In this document: positions 42,401 through 51,957 of the stretch, piece after piece
Position numbering within the stretch: the first letter of the stretch is position 1
Layout: every line of letters starts with the position of its first letter
Assembly (NCBI GenBank): GCA_949825045.1
Contig: OX463814.1
Location: forward strand, 31,700,383 to 31,764,382
Direction of reading: 5' to 3'
DNA length: 64,000 nucleotides
Origin: Argyresthia goedartella
Lineage: Eukaryota > Arthropoda > Insecta > Lepidoptera > Argyresthiidae
The notes under the pieces: generated by a model
What the model saw: the letters and a program-made list of their open reading frames with translations, nothing else
Told to the model about the DNA's origin: nothing
Database searches by the model: none
Position numbers and translations under genes: made by a program

Positions 42401-45400
42401 TGCGAGCTCTGAAACAAGTTTTTGGTTGTTTTCATCTACAGTTACCACATTAGTATTATCCTTTTCCTCTGGTAGTTCAGCATAGGAACACATGTTCCAT
42501 ACTTGGGTACCTGGAGCTAACTTCATCTCCTTTTCTATAGAATCAACAATCATAGGGTTTCCAATATTCTGAGTTTGGCAGAGCATCTTCATTAGTCTGG
42601 CTTTCAAAGTTGAGTCAGTCTTCCCCTTTTTTACTGATACAGCATTTGCCAATTTCCTTCTTTTACTTCTGTACTCATAATCAGACTCATCACTAGATGC
42701 ACTTTGGGATTTAAGCTCAAATTTCTTTTTAAGTTTATGGGGCTTCCTTCTGTGATCTTTGTACCTTGATAAAGGCTGCTCAACTGAACTTTTCCGAACA
42801 AGTGACTCCTTTTTTCTTTTATGTTTGTGGTGAATAGGTTTTGATTGTCTAACATCTTTGTTAATCCGTGGAGACAGAATCATATCATCTAAGTTGGTTG
42901 TGGAAATATCGGACACATCTCCACTTGGTGTTTGGACATCATTTACTTTTCTTTTACCTAAAATGTGTGGTTAGTATAGACATAAAAATAAAAATAGTAA
43001 GAAGAAATCATGACTTTTCAATAAAATGTAACTATAAAACACAGAATAAGGTGCGAAAAAATAATCATTTACCAAAGCTAAAAATATCTGGTAGTTATTA
43101 TTAATAACAATGCTACAAAGTCTCTCCAAAGAAAAACAAAACATTGTAAAATAGGTAGGTACATGTAAAGCTCTGACCAAGATTAAAATTCTTAAGGAAG
43201 TACAGCATATTTCCAGTAAATTCAACACCCTTTCCAAAAATTTATAGGCTTGGAGTAATTTATTAAGAGTGATTTATAAAATTTCAGCTGTTCCACAGAA
43301 TCACTGATGTATTATCTAAAAAACGACAGTCAAATAGTTACCAAAAGTAATTTAGTTTTTTTCATACCGAATAAATAAATTTATGAGAAATTTTGAAAAA
43401 AAAACGTTAAACACCGAAATTTCTTGAAACCTCGAACTTTCAGATATTGTATTAGGGTTTGATTTAATGGAAATGGGCTCCACTTTAACCTCTTACTGTA
43501 TATTTATTGATTAACCAATCACCATGCAGATATATTGTCTCCCATAATATGCCAATATGCCTAACGAAATAGCAGCATAAGTACTGTCCATTTCAGGATT
43601 GATGGCCAGAGGGGAAAGAGGAAATCGCGTAGGGGAGACGTCCCGCACACCTCCCGCACTCCCGCAAAGGCCCTCTCATAGTGCTGCGCAATTCCGCATT
43701 GAGTGTTGATCGATTTCAATCATGCTATCGTTGAAGTTCGCACTTGTACTTGTGTATTTAAAATGGCATCAGCTGCCTCTTCCTCTATATGAAACGGTAA
43801 ATTCCAATAATCCATTCTCAAGCACGAGAACTAGCTAGTAAAAGTACATTGAACAGGAAATTGGTCACATTGAATGGTTTCATGTTCAGTAACTAGAAAA
43901 TGAATACCCAGTGATATAGGAATAGAAAATGATGAAAGAGGTCTGCAACATTTGGTAGGTTCGTTCGTTTTTAACAAACCTAGTTTGCAGATACTAATTT
44001 CATATTTAGAATTTAAAGAAAAACGAAATAGAGTTGTTTGTTATTGTTGAGTGTCACTTCATAAAAATCATTGGTTGAATTTACATGGATTTCTAGTTTA
44101 TTGCATTTTTTCATAATGTGATGTCTCTATTGTGATATACAGGTGACATTTAATTAGCTGACTATATTTTAGGGAATGATAGTACCCGTCATTATGAACA
44201 ACTTTCCCCAAGAAAAATATGGTCCACCATAGTAACTTGTAATCAGCTGATCGGGTCAATGTACTGATGGACAAATATTTTTTTCCATTTGCGACCATAT
44301 GTTTCTTGGGGGAAGTTGTTTATATTGATGAGTACTATCATTCCCCAAGATATGGTCAGCTTATTAAATGTCACCTTCTATTGTAACTGTTCTGCTAAAT
44401 ACAGTTAATGTAGTTACAAAAACAAATGTGTAGTTATTATTTATCGTCTTTATTGGTGTTAGGCGAAACTGATTCGTGCAGCTCTGTAAGGATGGACGGC
44501 GAGCCGTCCTCTTAGAATCCGTCACAAGGCACGACTAGTGGCAAGAGGTTTCAGCCAAATATATGGAATAGATTATGATGAGACTTTCGCTCCAGTGGTT
44601 CGACACAGTTGCACACACACACGACACACTTTACTTGCAATGGCAGCCAAGAATGGACTAAACATAGACCATTTGGATGTCAAGACAGCATTCTTGAATG
44701 GAGAACTGTCTGAGACAGTATATATGAAGCAACCAGAGGGGTTCAAACTGAAAGGGAAGGAAGACCATGTATCTTCTCAAGCGCTCACTTTATAAACTCA
44801 AGCAAGCGCCTAGAGCCTGCAACAGCAAGCTGAATCATTCACTGTTGCAGTTAAAGTTCCAGCGGTTTACACAAGATCAAGAAACAGAAAAGTGGTCATC
44901 ATAGCGCTATATGGATGACATGCTTATTTTTTGGAATGATGCCAAGGAACTGGCCAAAGTGAAGAAAGATCTAATGACCAAGTTTGACATGAAAGACCTC
45001 AGTAAGGCAGAGCTTATTCTTATTTCTTAATGCGCATCACTAAAACTAAGTCAGAAATAAGAGTTGACCAGGAGACAAGGTCATGAAGTTGTTCGAGAAG
45101 GTTGACTGCAAGAGTGCAGCAACACCAGCAGTGCGTGGAGAGAAGCTCAGCAAGCCAGGACCCGAACATATACTTGATGGGAGGATTCCCTACCAATCAC
45201 TCATTGGCTCACTCATGTCCCGTTTGTACGAGACCTGATATAGCATACGCTGTGAACTACCTGAGCCAATTCAACAACTGCTATACATAACGAGACCCAC
45301 TGAATAGCGGCCAAACGTGTACTTAGATACCTAAAAGGCACAAGGAACCTAGGACTTCCGTACAGTAAGAATTTGGGAGACAAGCAACTGCAAGGATATG

Positions 45401-48400
45401 CAGATGCAAGCCATGATGCTTGTTATGACGGGAGGTCATATACAGGAATGGTGTTCTTATGTAGAGGACAAACGCCCTATCAACTGCTGAGGCAGAATAT
45501 GTTGCACTGTCAAAAGCCGCAAGAGAAGCAATCTTCCTCAAGAAATTTATTGCTGAGATCACAGGCAATCCTGAGACGGCGCTAACAGTATTCAGCGACA
45601 ATCAGTCTGCTATTGCAATTGCCCAGAACCCAGTGCATCACCAGCGGATTAAACAAATTGATGTGCGCCACCATTTTATCAGAGAGGCAGTCGAGCATGG
45701 GCATATCAGATTACAGTATGTGGGAACCGGCCGATGCCCTGACTAAGCCAGTAGATAGAGGGAAGCTTGAAAGGTGCGTGAGAGGATTGGGATTGACTGG
45801 TGCATGAAAGATATGAAATTAAGGAAAAGTGAAAGAGGTCTAAAACTTTAGGTAGGTTAAAACCTTTTTAACAAACCTAGTTTGCAGATACTAATTTCAT
45901 GTTTAGAATTTAAAGATAATAATAATAATAATACCTTGGACACTATTAACACACATTGATCTAGCCCCAAACTAGGATTCCCTGTATCTTGGGTACTAGA
46001 CAACGATACACATATTTATATAGATACCTAAATATTATACTTAGATAGATAAACAACCATGACTAGGGTACAAACATCCGTTCTTATCAAACAAATATTT
46101 GTCCCCACCGGGACTCGAACCCGGGACCCTTGGCTTCGCAGGCAGGGTCACTGCCGACTCGGCCATTCGGGTTGTCGAAGAAAAACTAAATAGAGTTGTT
46201 TGCTTTTGTCGAGTGTCACTTCATAAAAATCATTGGTTGAATTTACATGGATTTCTAGTATATTGCGTATTTTTATCATGTGATGCCTCGTATCTTTCGT
46301 GCCTCGTATTTCATATTGTGATATATTAAAATTCTGTTAATGAAAGTTCTGCTAAATACAGTGCATGTAGTGAAAGAAACAAACATGTAGTTATTATTTA
46401 TTATCTTTAAGGTGTTAGGCGAAACTGATTCGTGCAGCTCTGTGAGGATGGACGGCGAGCCATCCTCTAAAAAGAGATGAAAGATTTTATCATACAAGTT
46501 GGAGTAACCAGTGACGAACAAGGAATCCGTAAGTGCTACTTGTGATGAGAATATTTGGTACATTTCATTTTGATTTATTAAATAAAAATTTTGTTTCATT
46601 ATTTCCCTTGCAGGAATTTTTTGGCTAAAATGCAACAATGGATCGCAAATTTCAACCTTAGCCATGATAATAGAGTGCAACTCCATGTAAAATCCATTGT
46701 ACTGAGTGAATAAATGATTTTCTTCTTTGAAATTTGTCTCTCAACCAATCAAGTGTGATACAACTTAGAGAATGTAGATTATTCCTTGATTTCCAGTCAG
46801 TAAAACCAGCAACAAAGAATAGTAAGAGGTTCACACAAGATCAATATTTCCAGACGGAGGCTTTCGGCAAGCGCAGTTGTACTTGAGCGAGTAAGAGGAG
46901 TTTTAAATAATCAATCATCGGTTGTATGGAGGGAGTGCTTACTCGGGAAGGTTAAATAAAAAGGTGTTACTATTTAAACCTTGGTATTGACTTTTCTCCA
47001 ATATTATAGTCATTAAACTTGACATGGACAGTACCTATGCATTTAGTAATTTTGGATACAATAAAATCATTTATGTAATGATTAACAACATTGATGATTA
47101 TATTATGGGTCAGAGTGTCGATAAGGGGGCGGAAGCCCCCACTTGTAAAATATTCGAAAATTATAACTTTTTGAGGCCGCCATACGTTAGCGTTAGGGTG
47201 TAGAAAAGGGGGCGGGCCCAAAAAAAAAATTTTTTTTTTTGTGAAAAAAGACTTAGAAAAATTTCGTAAAAATATTTTTTTTTACTGTTTCTTTTTACCT
47301 CGGAATCGTGTAGTGCTGCTCTTTGCCATCATTTTTGGTCATATACATTTTCCTCGTGCACCTCACCGATTTTGAGATATACGTCATAACGATGTTTGCC
47401 ATATCGATATCTCTATAAATAAAGGTCCTAGGGAAAACATACATATGACATAAAATGATGGCCGTAAGGCACCCTAAACGATGCGCAAGTGAAAATATCA
47501 AAATTCAAAAAAAAAAAATTAGTCAAAAATTTTCTAAGTGTATTGCCCCCTTACCTACAATACCACCGCTTTCAGCGACTTAGAAAAATTTCGAGAAAAT
47601 ATTTTTTTTACTGTTTCTTTTTATTTCGGAATCGTGTAGTGCTGCTCTTTGCCATCATTTTTGGTCATATACATTTTCCTCGTGCACCTCACCGATTTCG
47701 AGATATGCGTCACAACGATGTTCGTCATATCGATATCTCTATAAATAAAGGTCCTAGGGAAAACATACATATGACATAAAATGATGGCCGTAAGGCACCC
47801 TAAACGATGCGCAAGTGAAAATATCAAAATTCAAAAAAAAAAAATTTTGTCAAAAATTTTCTAAGTGTTTTGCCCCCTTACCTACAATACCACCGCTTTC
47901 AGCGACTTAGAAAAATTTCGTGAAAATATTTTTTTTTACTGTTTCTTTTTACCTCGGAATCGTGTAGTGCTGCTCTTTGCCATCATTTTTGGTCATATAC
48001 ATTTTCCTCGTGCACCTCACCGATTTCGAGATATGCGTCATAACGATGTTTGTCATATCGATATCTCTATAAATAATGGTCCTAGGGAAAACATGCGTAT
48101 GACATAAAATTATGTCCGTAAGGCACCCTACACGATGCGCGAGTCATGCATAGTTTGTATGTAGAATGTTGCATATTTTTCGCGCGGACATTAACCAAAC
48201 CTTGTTTTTCTAATGCAGAGTAACGAAAAAAGTTATATAGTGTATAGCACTAGAAAAACAAGGTATGGTTGATAGCCGCGCGAAAAAAAGCACCACTTTT
48301 TTATAATTAACATTGATGTATTTCTTCAAACAATACATTCCACCTTTCCTTTCTTACTTACCGGCTTAGAACGGTCAAAATTACGACAGGTATATTTAGA

Positions 48401-51400
48401 TTTAATAATAAATATTTTTTCCCATTGTCGTGACTTTGACTTTAAAAAAGGTGGAATCATCATTATGTACAATAATTTCTGATTTATCGCTAACAACATT
48501 TAACAAGAAATACCAAAATCACAATAAAAACCGTCCACAACGTGTGACGCGACGTATACTATAGTAGAATGTTTTCGTCTGTCCGAACTCGGTGATAAAT
48601 CATAGGAGCTAGAGAGTGATATCTTATCTCTTTGTCGCACTCATGCGCAGGATAGGAGTCTATTGTTTTCACATAGGGATGAGAGTAACTGTAGTCTATA
48701 AAGAACTGCGAACTAAAGATAAGCCGAGTCAAAGACGCCGTTATAGTTTGCCTTTTTTCTTAGAATAAGTGTATTGTTTTCCTGGCGTAGGAATATTGAG
48801 ATAGTATTCATTGTGACCATATGTGGCAGTATGTGGCGCCAGTGGCTGGAGTTGAAACGTCAATGTCGGACTTGCCGCAGTGACCGTAGGTTGAAGTGGT
48901 ACATGGGCGAATTCATGTATCGCAGTAATGTTTTAAAACACTTACCATCTAAAGCCGCTCGTTTTCGTCGTCTCCTCCGGGATATTCATAGAGTTTATCC
49001 CGGCTTGGGAAAACGCGGCATCAAGCCTAGCAATTGCCGCTGTTCGCCTAATTGTCCAAGGCAATGAGTGATACTTGAGTTCGCCCGTCGATGATTGTGT
49101 AATATAGTAGTCAAATCATAGTTATATTAAGTGTTGATTTTTCAGATTTTTATTATATTATTATGTTGAATTTGATTTTGCACGATTTGGTTTTACTTTT
49201 ATTTTGTATTTTTTACTGTGATTTTGGTATTTCTTGTTACAGGTTGTTAGCGATAAATCAGACATTATTGTACATAATGATGATTCCACCTTTTTAAATA
49301 CGCCAAAGTCACGACAGTGGGAAAATATTTATTATTAAATCTAAACATACCTGTCGTAATTTTGACCGTCCTAAGCCGGTAAGTATGAAGGGAAAGGTGG
49401 AATGCATTGTTTGAAGAAATACATCAATGTTAATTATTAAGAACGCAATGTTATATAGGTATTTCTATACGCAGGCGGTTTATCTATGCGCAATGGCGCA
49501 GGTACCTGTCCCAATTATTGAATTATTATATTAACCCGTCGCGTCAACCGTAACAATCTTTTTTTTGTTTGAATTGCAAAGTACAATGATTAAGAGTGGT
49601 GCTTTTTTTTCGCGCGGCTATCCATATGGTATGGTATGGATAACCATACCTTGTTTTTCTAGTGCTATATAGTGTAACGAATAAAATTTAGCTCGACATG
49701 TATACGTCTACACAGTGAGTTAAAGGAGCTCAAAGTTCGTAACTTTTTTCGTTTCTCTGTTCTGCATTAGAAAAACAAGGTTTGGATAATGTCCGCGCGA
49801 AAAATATGCAACATTCTCCATACAAACTATGCATGTTGATACTCGCGCATCGTGTAGGGTGCCTTACGGCCATCATTTTATGTCATACGCATGTTTTCCC
49901 TAGGACCATTATTTATAGAGATATCGATATGGCAAACATCGTAATGACGCATATCTCGAAATCGGTGAGGTGCACGAGGAAAATGTCTATGACCAAAAAT
50001 GATGGCAAAGAGCAGCACTACACGATTCCGAGGTAAAAAGAAACAGCAAAAAAAAATATTTTCACGAAATTTTTCTAAGTCGCTGAAAGCGGTGGTATTG
50101 TAGGTAAGGGGGCAAAACACTTGGAAATTTTTTGACTCGGTTTTTTTTTTTTTTTGAATTTTGATATTTTCATTTGCGCATCTTTTAGGGTGCCTTACGG
50201 CCATCATTTTATGTCATACGCATGTTTTCCCTAGGACCTTTATTTATAGAGATATCGATATGACGAACATCGTTGTGACGCATATCTCGAAATCGGTGAG
50301 GTGCACGAGGAAAATGTCTATGACCAAAAATGATGGCAAAGAGCAGCACTACACGATTCCGAGGTAAAAAGGAACAGTTAAAAAAAATTATTTTCACGAA
50401 ATTTTTCTAAGTCGCTGAAAGCGGTGGTATTGTAGGTAAGGGGGCAAAACACTTAGAAAATTTTTGACTAAATTTTTTTTTTTTGAATTTTGATATTTTC
50501 ACTTGCGCATCGTTTAGGGTGCCTTACGGCCATCATTTTATGTCATATGTATGTTTTCCCTAGGACCTTTATTTATAGAGATATCGATATGACGAACATC
50601 GTTGTGACGCATATCTCGAAATCGGTGAGGTGCACGAGGAAAATGTATATGACAAAAATGATGGCAAAGAGCAGCACTACACGATTCCGAAATAAAAAGA
50701 AACAGTAAAAAAAAATATTTTCACGAAATTTTTCTAAGTCGCTGAAAGCGGTGGTATTGTAGGTAAGGGGGCAAAACACTTAGAAAATTTTTGACTAAAT
50801 TTTTTTTTTTTGAATTTTGATATTTTCACTTGCGCATCGTTTAGGGTGCCTTACGGCCATCATTTTATGTCATACGCATGTTTTCCATAGGACCATTATT
50901 TATAGAGATATCGATATGGCAAACATCGTTATGACGTATATCTCAAAATCGGTGAGGTGCACGAGGAAAATGTATATGACCAAAAATGATGGCAAAGAGC
51001 AGCACTACACGATTCCGAGGTAAAAAGAAACAGTAAAAAAAAATATTTTCACGAAAATTTTCTAAGTCGCTGGATGACGAGTCGAAATTTTTCTAAGTCT
51101 TTTTTTCAAAAAAAAAAAATATTTTTTTCGGCGCTCTGTTTTTTTTGCCCCCTTATCTGCACATTGACCGCCCCTAAGTCTAAAGCCTTTATTCCCTTGG
51201 CGCCCCCTTATCTACAACCCAACCCAAACAATCTGACAGTCATTTAAACATCTGTGAAAGCACTTCAACATTACCTGGCCGGACGGAAGACGAGCGCTTA
51301 GCCTGCTTTCTCTCCAGGACATGGTTGTAGCTCTCTAGGACTTGCAGCCGCTGCCTCATCAGATACTCCTCTTCTGAGGATATATCGGACAGCTCATCCA

Positions 51401-51473
51401 GCTCGTCGACGATCTCGCCCTCCTCCCGCTCTGACTCAGCGAGAGTTGGCGGCATGCTTTCAACGCAGGACAT
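39432..51473 (-). CDS. ZFC3H1: ZFC3H1-like zinc-finger protein, six coding exons
   Basis: Exons on the - strand: 51473-51275, 42957-41282, 41204-41002, 40918-40724, 40606-40268, 39531-39432 (TGA). Borders are GT/AG, phases fit, and the total is exactly 904 codons. The protein starts MSCVESMPPTLAESEREEGE, an acidic EEGEI-type N-terminus like ZFC3H1. A long Lys/Ser/Asp-rich region follows, with acidic DSDTAE and DDDEDL patches, then two coiled-coil exons (EQIEYKNLVKRMTELEKMKQ; ESAKVLQLKEEGAKLLQKY), and the C-terminal finger CPFEVAGSCKDSNCKYLH (three Cys, one His). ZFC3H1 links MTR4 and the nuclear exosome in RNA decay. The usual C-terminal helical-repeat half of vertebrate ZFC3H1 (about 2000 residues) is absent here. 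Intron 1 (8.3 kb) is full of transposons. Family name is motif-based. Confidence 0.75.
42958..43920 (-). other. Start of ZFC3H1 intron 1, no feature
   Basis: AT-rich intron sequence. Short frames only. Confidence 0.5.
44142..44385. mobile_element. Palindromic MITE with about 85-bp inverted arms
   Basis: AGGTGACATTTAATTAGCTG at the left faces CAGCTTATTAAATGTCACCT at the right. The arms continue through GGGAATGATAGTAC and AACAACTT/AAGTTGTT to ACCATA/TATGGT with few mismatches. The empty site is seen in the other LTR of the copia relic (about 46320). TCTATTGT occurs near both edges but is not flush with the left terminus. Confidence 0.8.
44520..45807 (+). pseudogene. Broken copia pol: RT and RNase H
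   Basis: Blocks on +: MARGFSQIYGIDYDETFAPV, HLDVKTAFLNGELSETVYMK, then YMDDM near 44910 in another frame, RPDIAYAVNYLSQF near 45230, and, near 45500-45710, RNase H pieces spread over frames (AEAEYVALSKAAREAIFL; HFIREAVEHGHI). Many stops and frameshifts. Protease and integrase are gone. Two domains can be recognised but nothing is functional. Confidence 0.85.
45915..46177 (-). mobile_element. tRNA-derived SINE, family B, full length with AAT-repeat tail
   Basis: On the - strand: A box TGGCCGAGTCGG, B box GGGTTCGAGTCCC (+ 46109-46121), a body ending at (AAT)n at 45919-45935 on +. It interrupts the right copia LTR after TTTAAAGA; the short AAAGA/AAGAA at both sides may be the duplication. A second copy is at 21024-21204. 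Confidence 0.85.
46480..47112 (-). other. Intron 1 sequence, no feature
   Basis: Short frames only. No gene or repeat recognised between the copia relic and the large inverted-repeat element. Confidence 0.45.
47249..48150 (+). repeat. Left tandem array, three units of about 328 bp
   Basis: Units start GACTTAGAAAAATTTCG at about 47249, 47578 and 47905. Each has GGAATCGTGTAGTGCTGCTC, CGAGATATGCGTC, CATATCGATATCTCTATAAA and GGCACCCTAAACGATGCGC, separated by GCCCCCTTACCTACAAT. The third unit runs into the inner segment at 48150. Confidence 0.9.
48831..49067 (+). other. Unidentified open frame in the centre of the inverted-repeat element
   Basis: From ATG 48831: MWRQWLELKRQCRTCRSDRR, basic, ending CRCSPNCPRQ before TGA, about 78 residues. 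The frame is open further upstream without an ATG. It lies in the part of the element lacking an inverted partner, where a gene would be expected. Cys pairs are present, but no known family is recognised. It could be a captured fragment. Confidence 0.3.
49855..51075 (-). repeat. Right tandem array, four inverted units of about 328 bp
   Basis: Reverse-complement units, each ending near CGAAATTTTTCTAAGTCGCT (about 50066, 50397, 50726, 51050). Unit-to-unit differences are few. Divergence is similar within and between arms, suggesting recent amplification or gene conversion. Confidence 0.9.
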
Positions 51474-51949
51474 CAGGCAACCTTGGAAACAACATGGGAA
51501 GATCTGATGACACGTCGTAAAGGTGTGGATGAAAACGAAAATATACGTACTTGTAAATTACAATAAATAGGCGGGTTCTTCATACACAGTTGATCAAAAT
51601 AACACAAAATTTAATTATTTTGCCACAACACAAAGGATAAGGAAAACATTAATGACAAGCCCGTCGTCATTTTGCTTTTTTCACGTCGCGGTCGGCTAGG
51701 CGGCCAGACTCGGCCATTACCATTGTTTTTTCAATTTTGGTTCGATGCAATCGATCGAATCGATTCCTAATGGTTGAGGCTAAAATAATCGAAATCGAGC
51801 TTGATATATTATTAGCACGAGTTATGTACACAATAAATAAATATCAGATTTTTGAACTCACTCAGCTCAGCAGCATTTGACAACAGTAAAATTTTGTTTC
51901 GTTCTAGCTTCCCATTTTCCGTTTGTTTACATGGAAAAACGAGTAGAAA
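51474..51949. promoter_or_regulatory. Divergent promoter region between ZFC3H1 and TBCK
   Basis: Only 476 bp separate the two start codons, which point away from each other. GC-rich CACGTCGCGGTCGGCTAGGC near 51685 lies in AT-rich DNA. No TATA box is convincing. A shared bidirectional promoter is inferred from spacing. Confidence 0.6.
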
Positions 51950-51957
51950 ATGTGTGA
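51931..51957 (+). CDS. Upstream ORF overlapping the TBCK start
   Basis: ATG 51931 encodes MEKRVENV and stops at TGA 51955-51957, five bases past the TBCK ATG (51950), in a different frame. If it lies in the mRNA it would lower or regulate TBCK translation. Too short for coding evidence. Confidence 0.4.
   Translation: MEKRVENV

Larger units (their letters stand above)
43930..46475 (+). mobile_element. Ty1/copia-type relic with two LTRs, both carrying nested insertions
   Basis: 43930-44510 and 45828-46475 share long blocks: GAAAGAGGTCT, AACAAACCTAGTTTGCAGAT, CACTTCATAAAAATCATTGG and GGCGAAACTGATTCGTGCAG. The left copy holds a palindromic MITE at about 44142-44385; the right copy holds a SINE at 45915-46177. 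Between them lies a broken pol. LTR limits are approximate. Antisense to ZFC3H1. Confidence 0.8.
47116..51217. mobile_element. 4.1-kb inverted-repeat (foldback-like) element
   Basis: Ends carry GATAAGGGGGC (47120-47130) and GCCCCCTTATC (51202-51212), 11 perfect bases. Each arm contains about 328-bp tandem units, three on the left and four on the right, in inverted orientation. Inside these lie a second inverted segment (48150-48530 with 49200-49860) and a centre of about 650 bp that has no partner. The terminal motif reappears between units as AGGTAAGGGGGCAAAACAC. This layout resembles foldback elements. No transposase was recognised. Confidence 0.8.

Noticed and set aside
41529..42485. Long serine-rich frames on the + strand
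   Set aside because: They are antisense shadows of the large ZFC3H1 exon, caused by its Glu/Asp/Lys-rich codons.
46109..46165. tRNA gene
   Set aside because: A and B boxes are good, but the sequence is the head of a repeated SINE with a long unrelated body; no clean cloverleaf end.
46276..46686. 136-codon - strand frame next to the copia relic
   Set aside because: Half lies in the LTR antisense and the rest is AT-rich without motifs.
47295..51023. A 68-codon frame repeated in every 328-bp unit of the inverted-repeat element
   Set aside because: Both strands are open over the same segment, several copies lack an ATG start or are disrupted, and the differences between copies are not biased to silent positions by eye. 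It is a by-product of the repeat.
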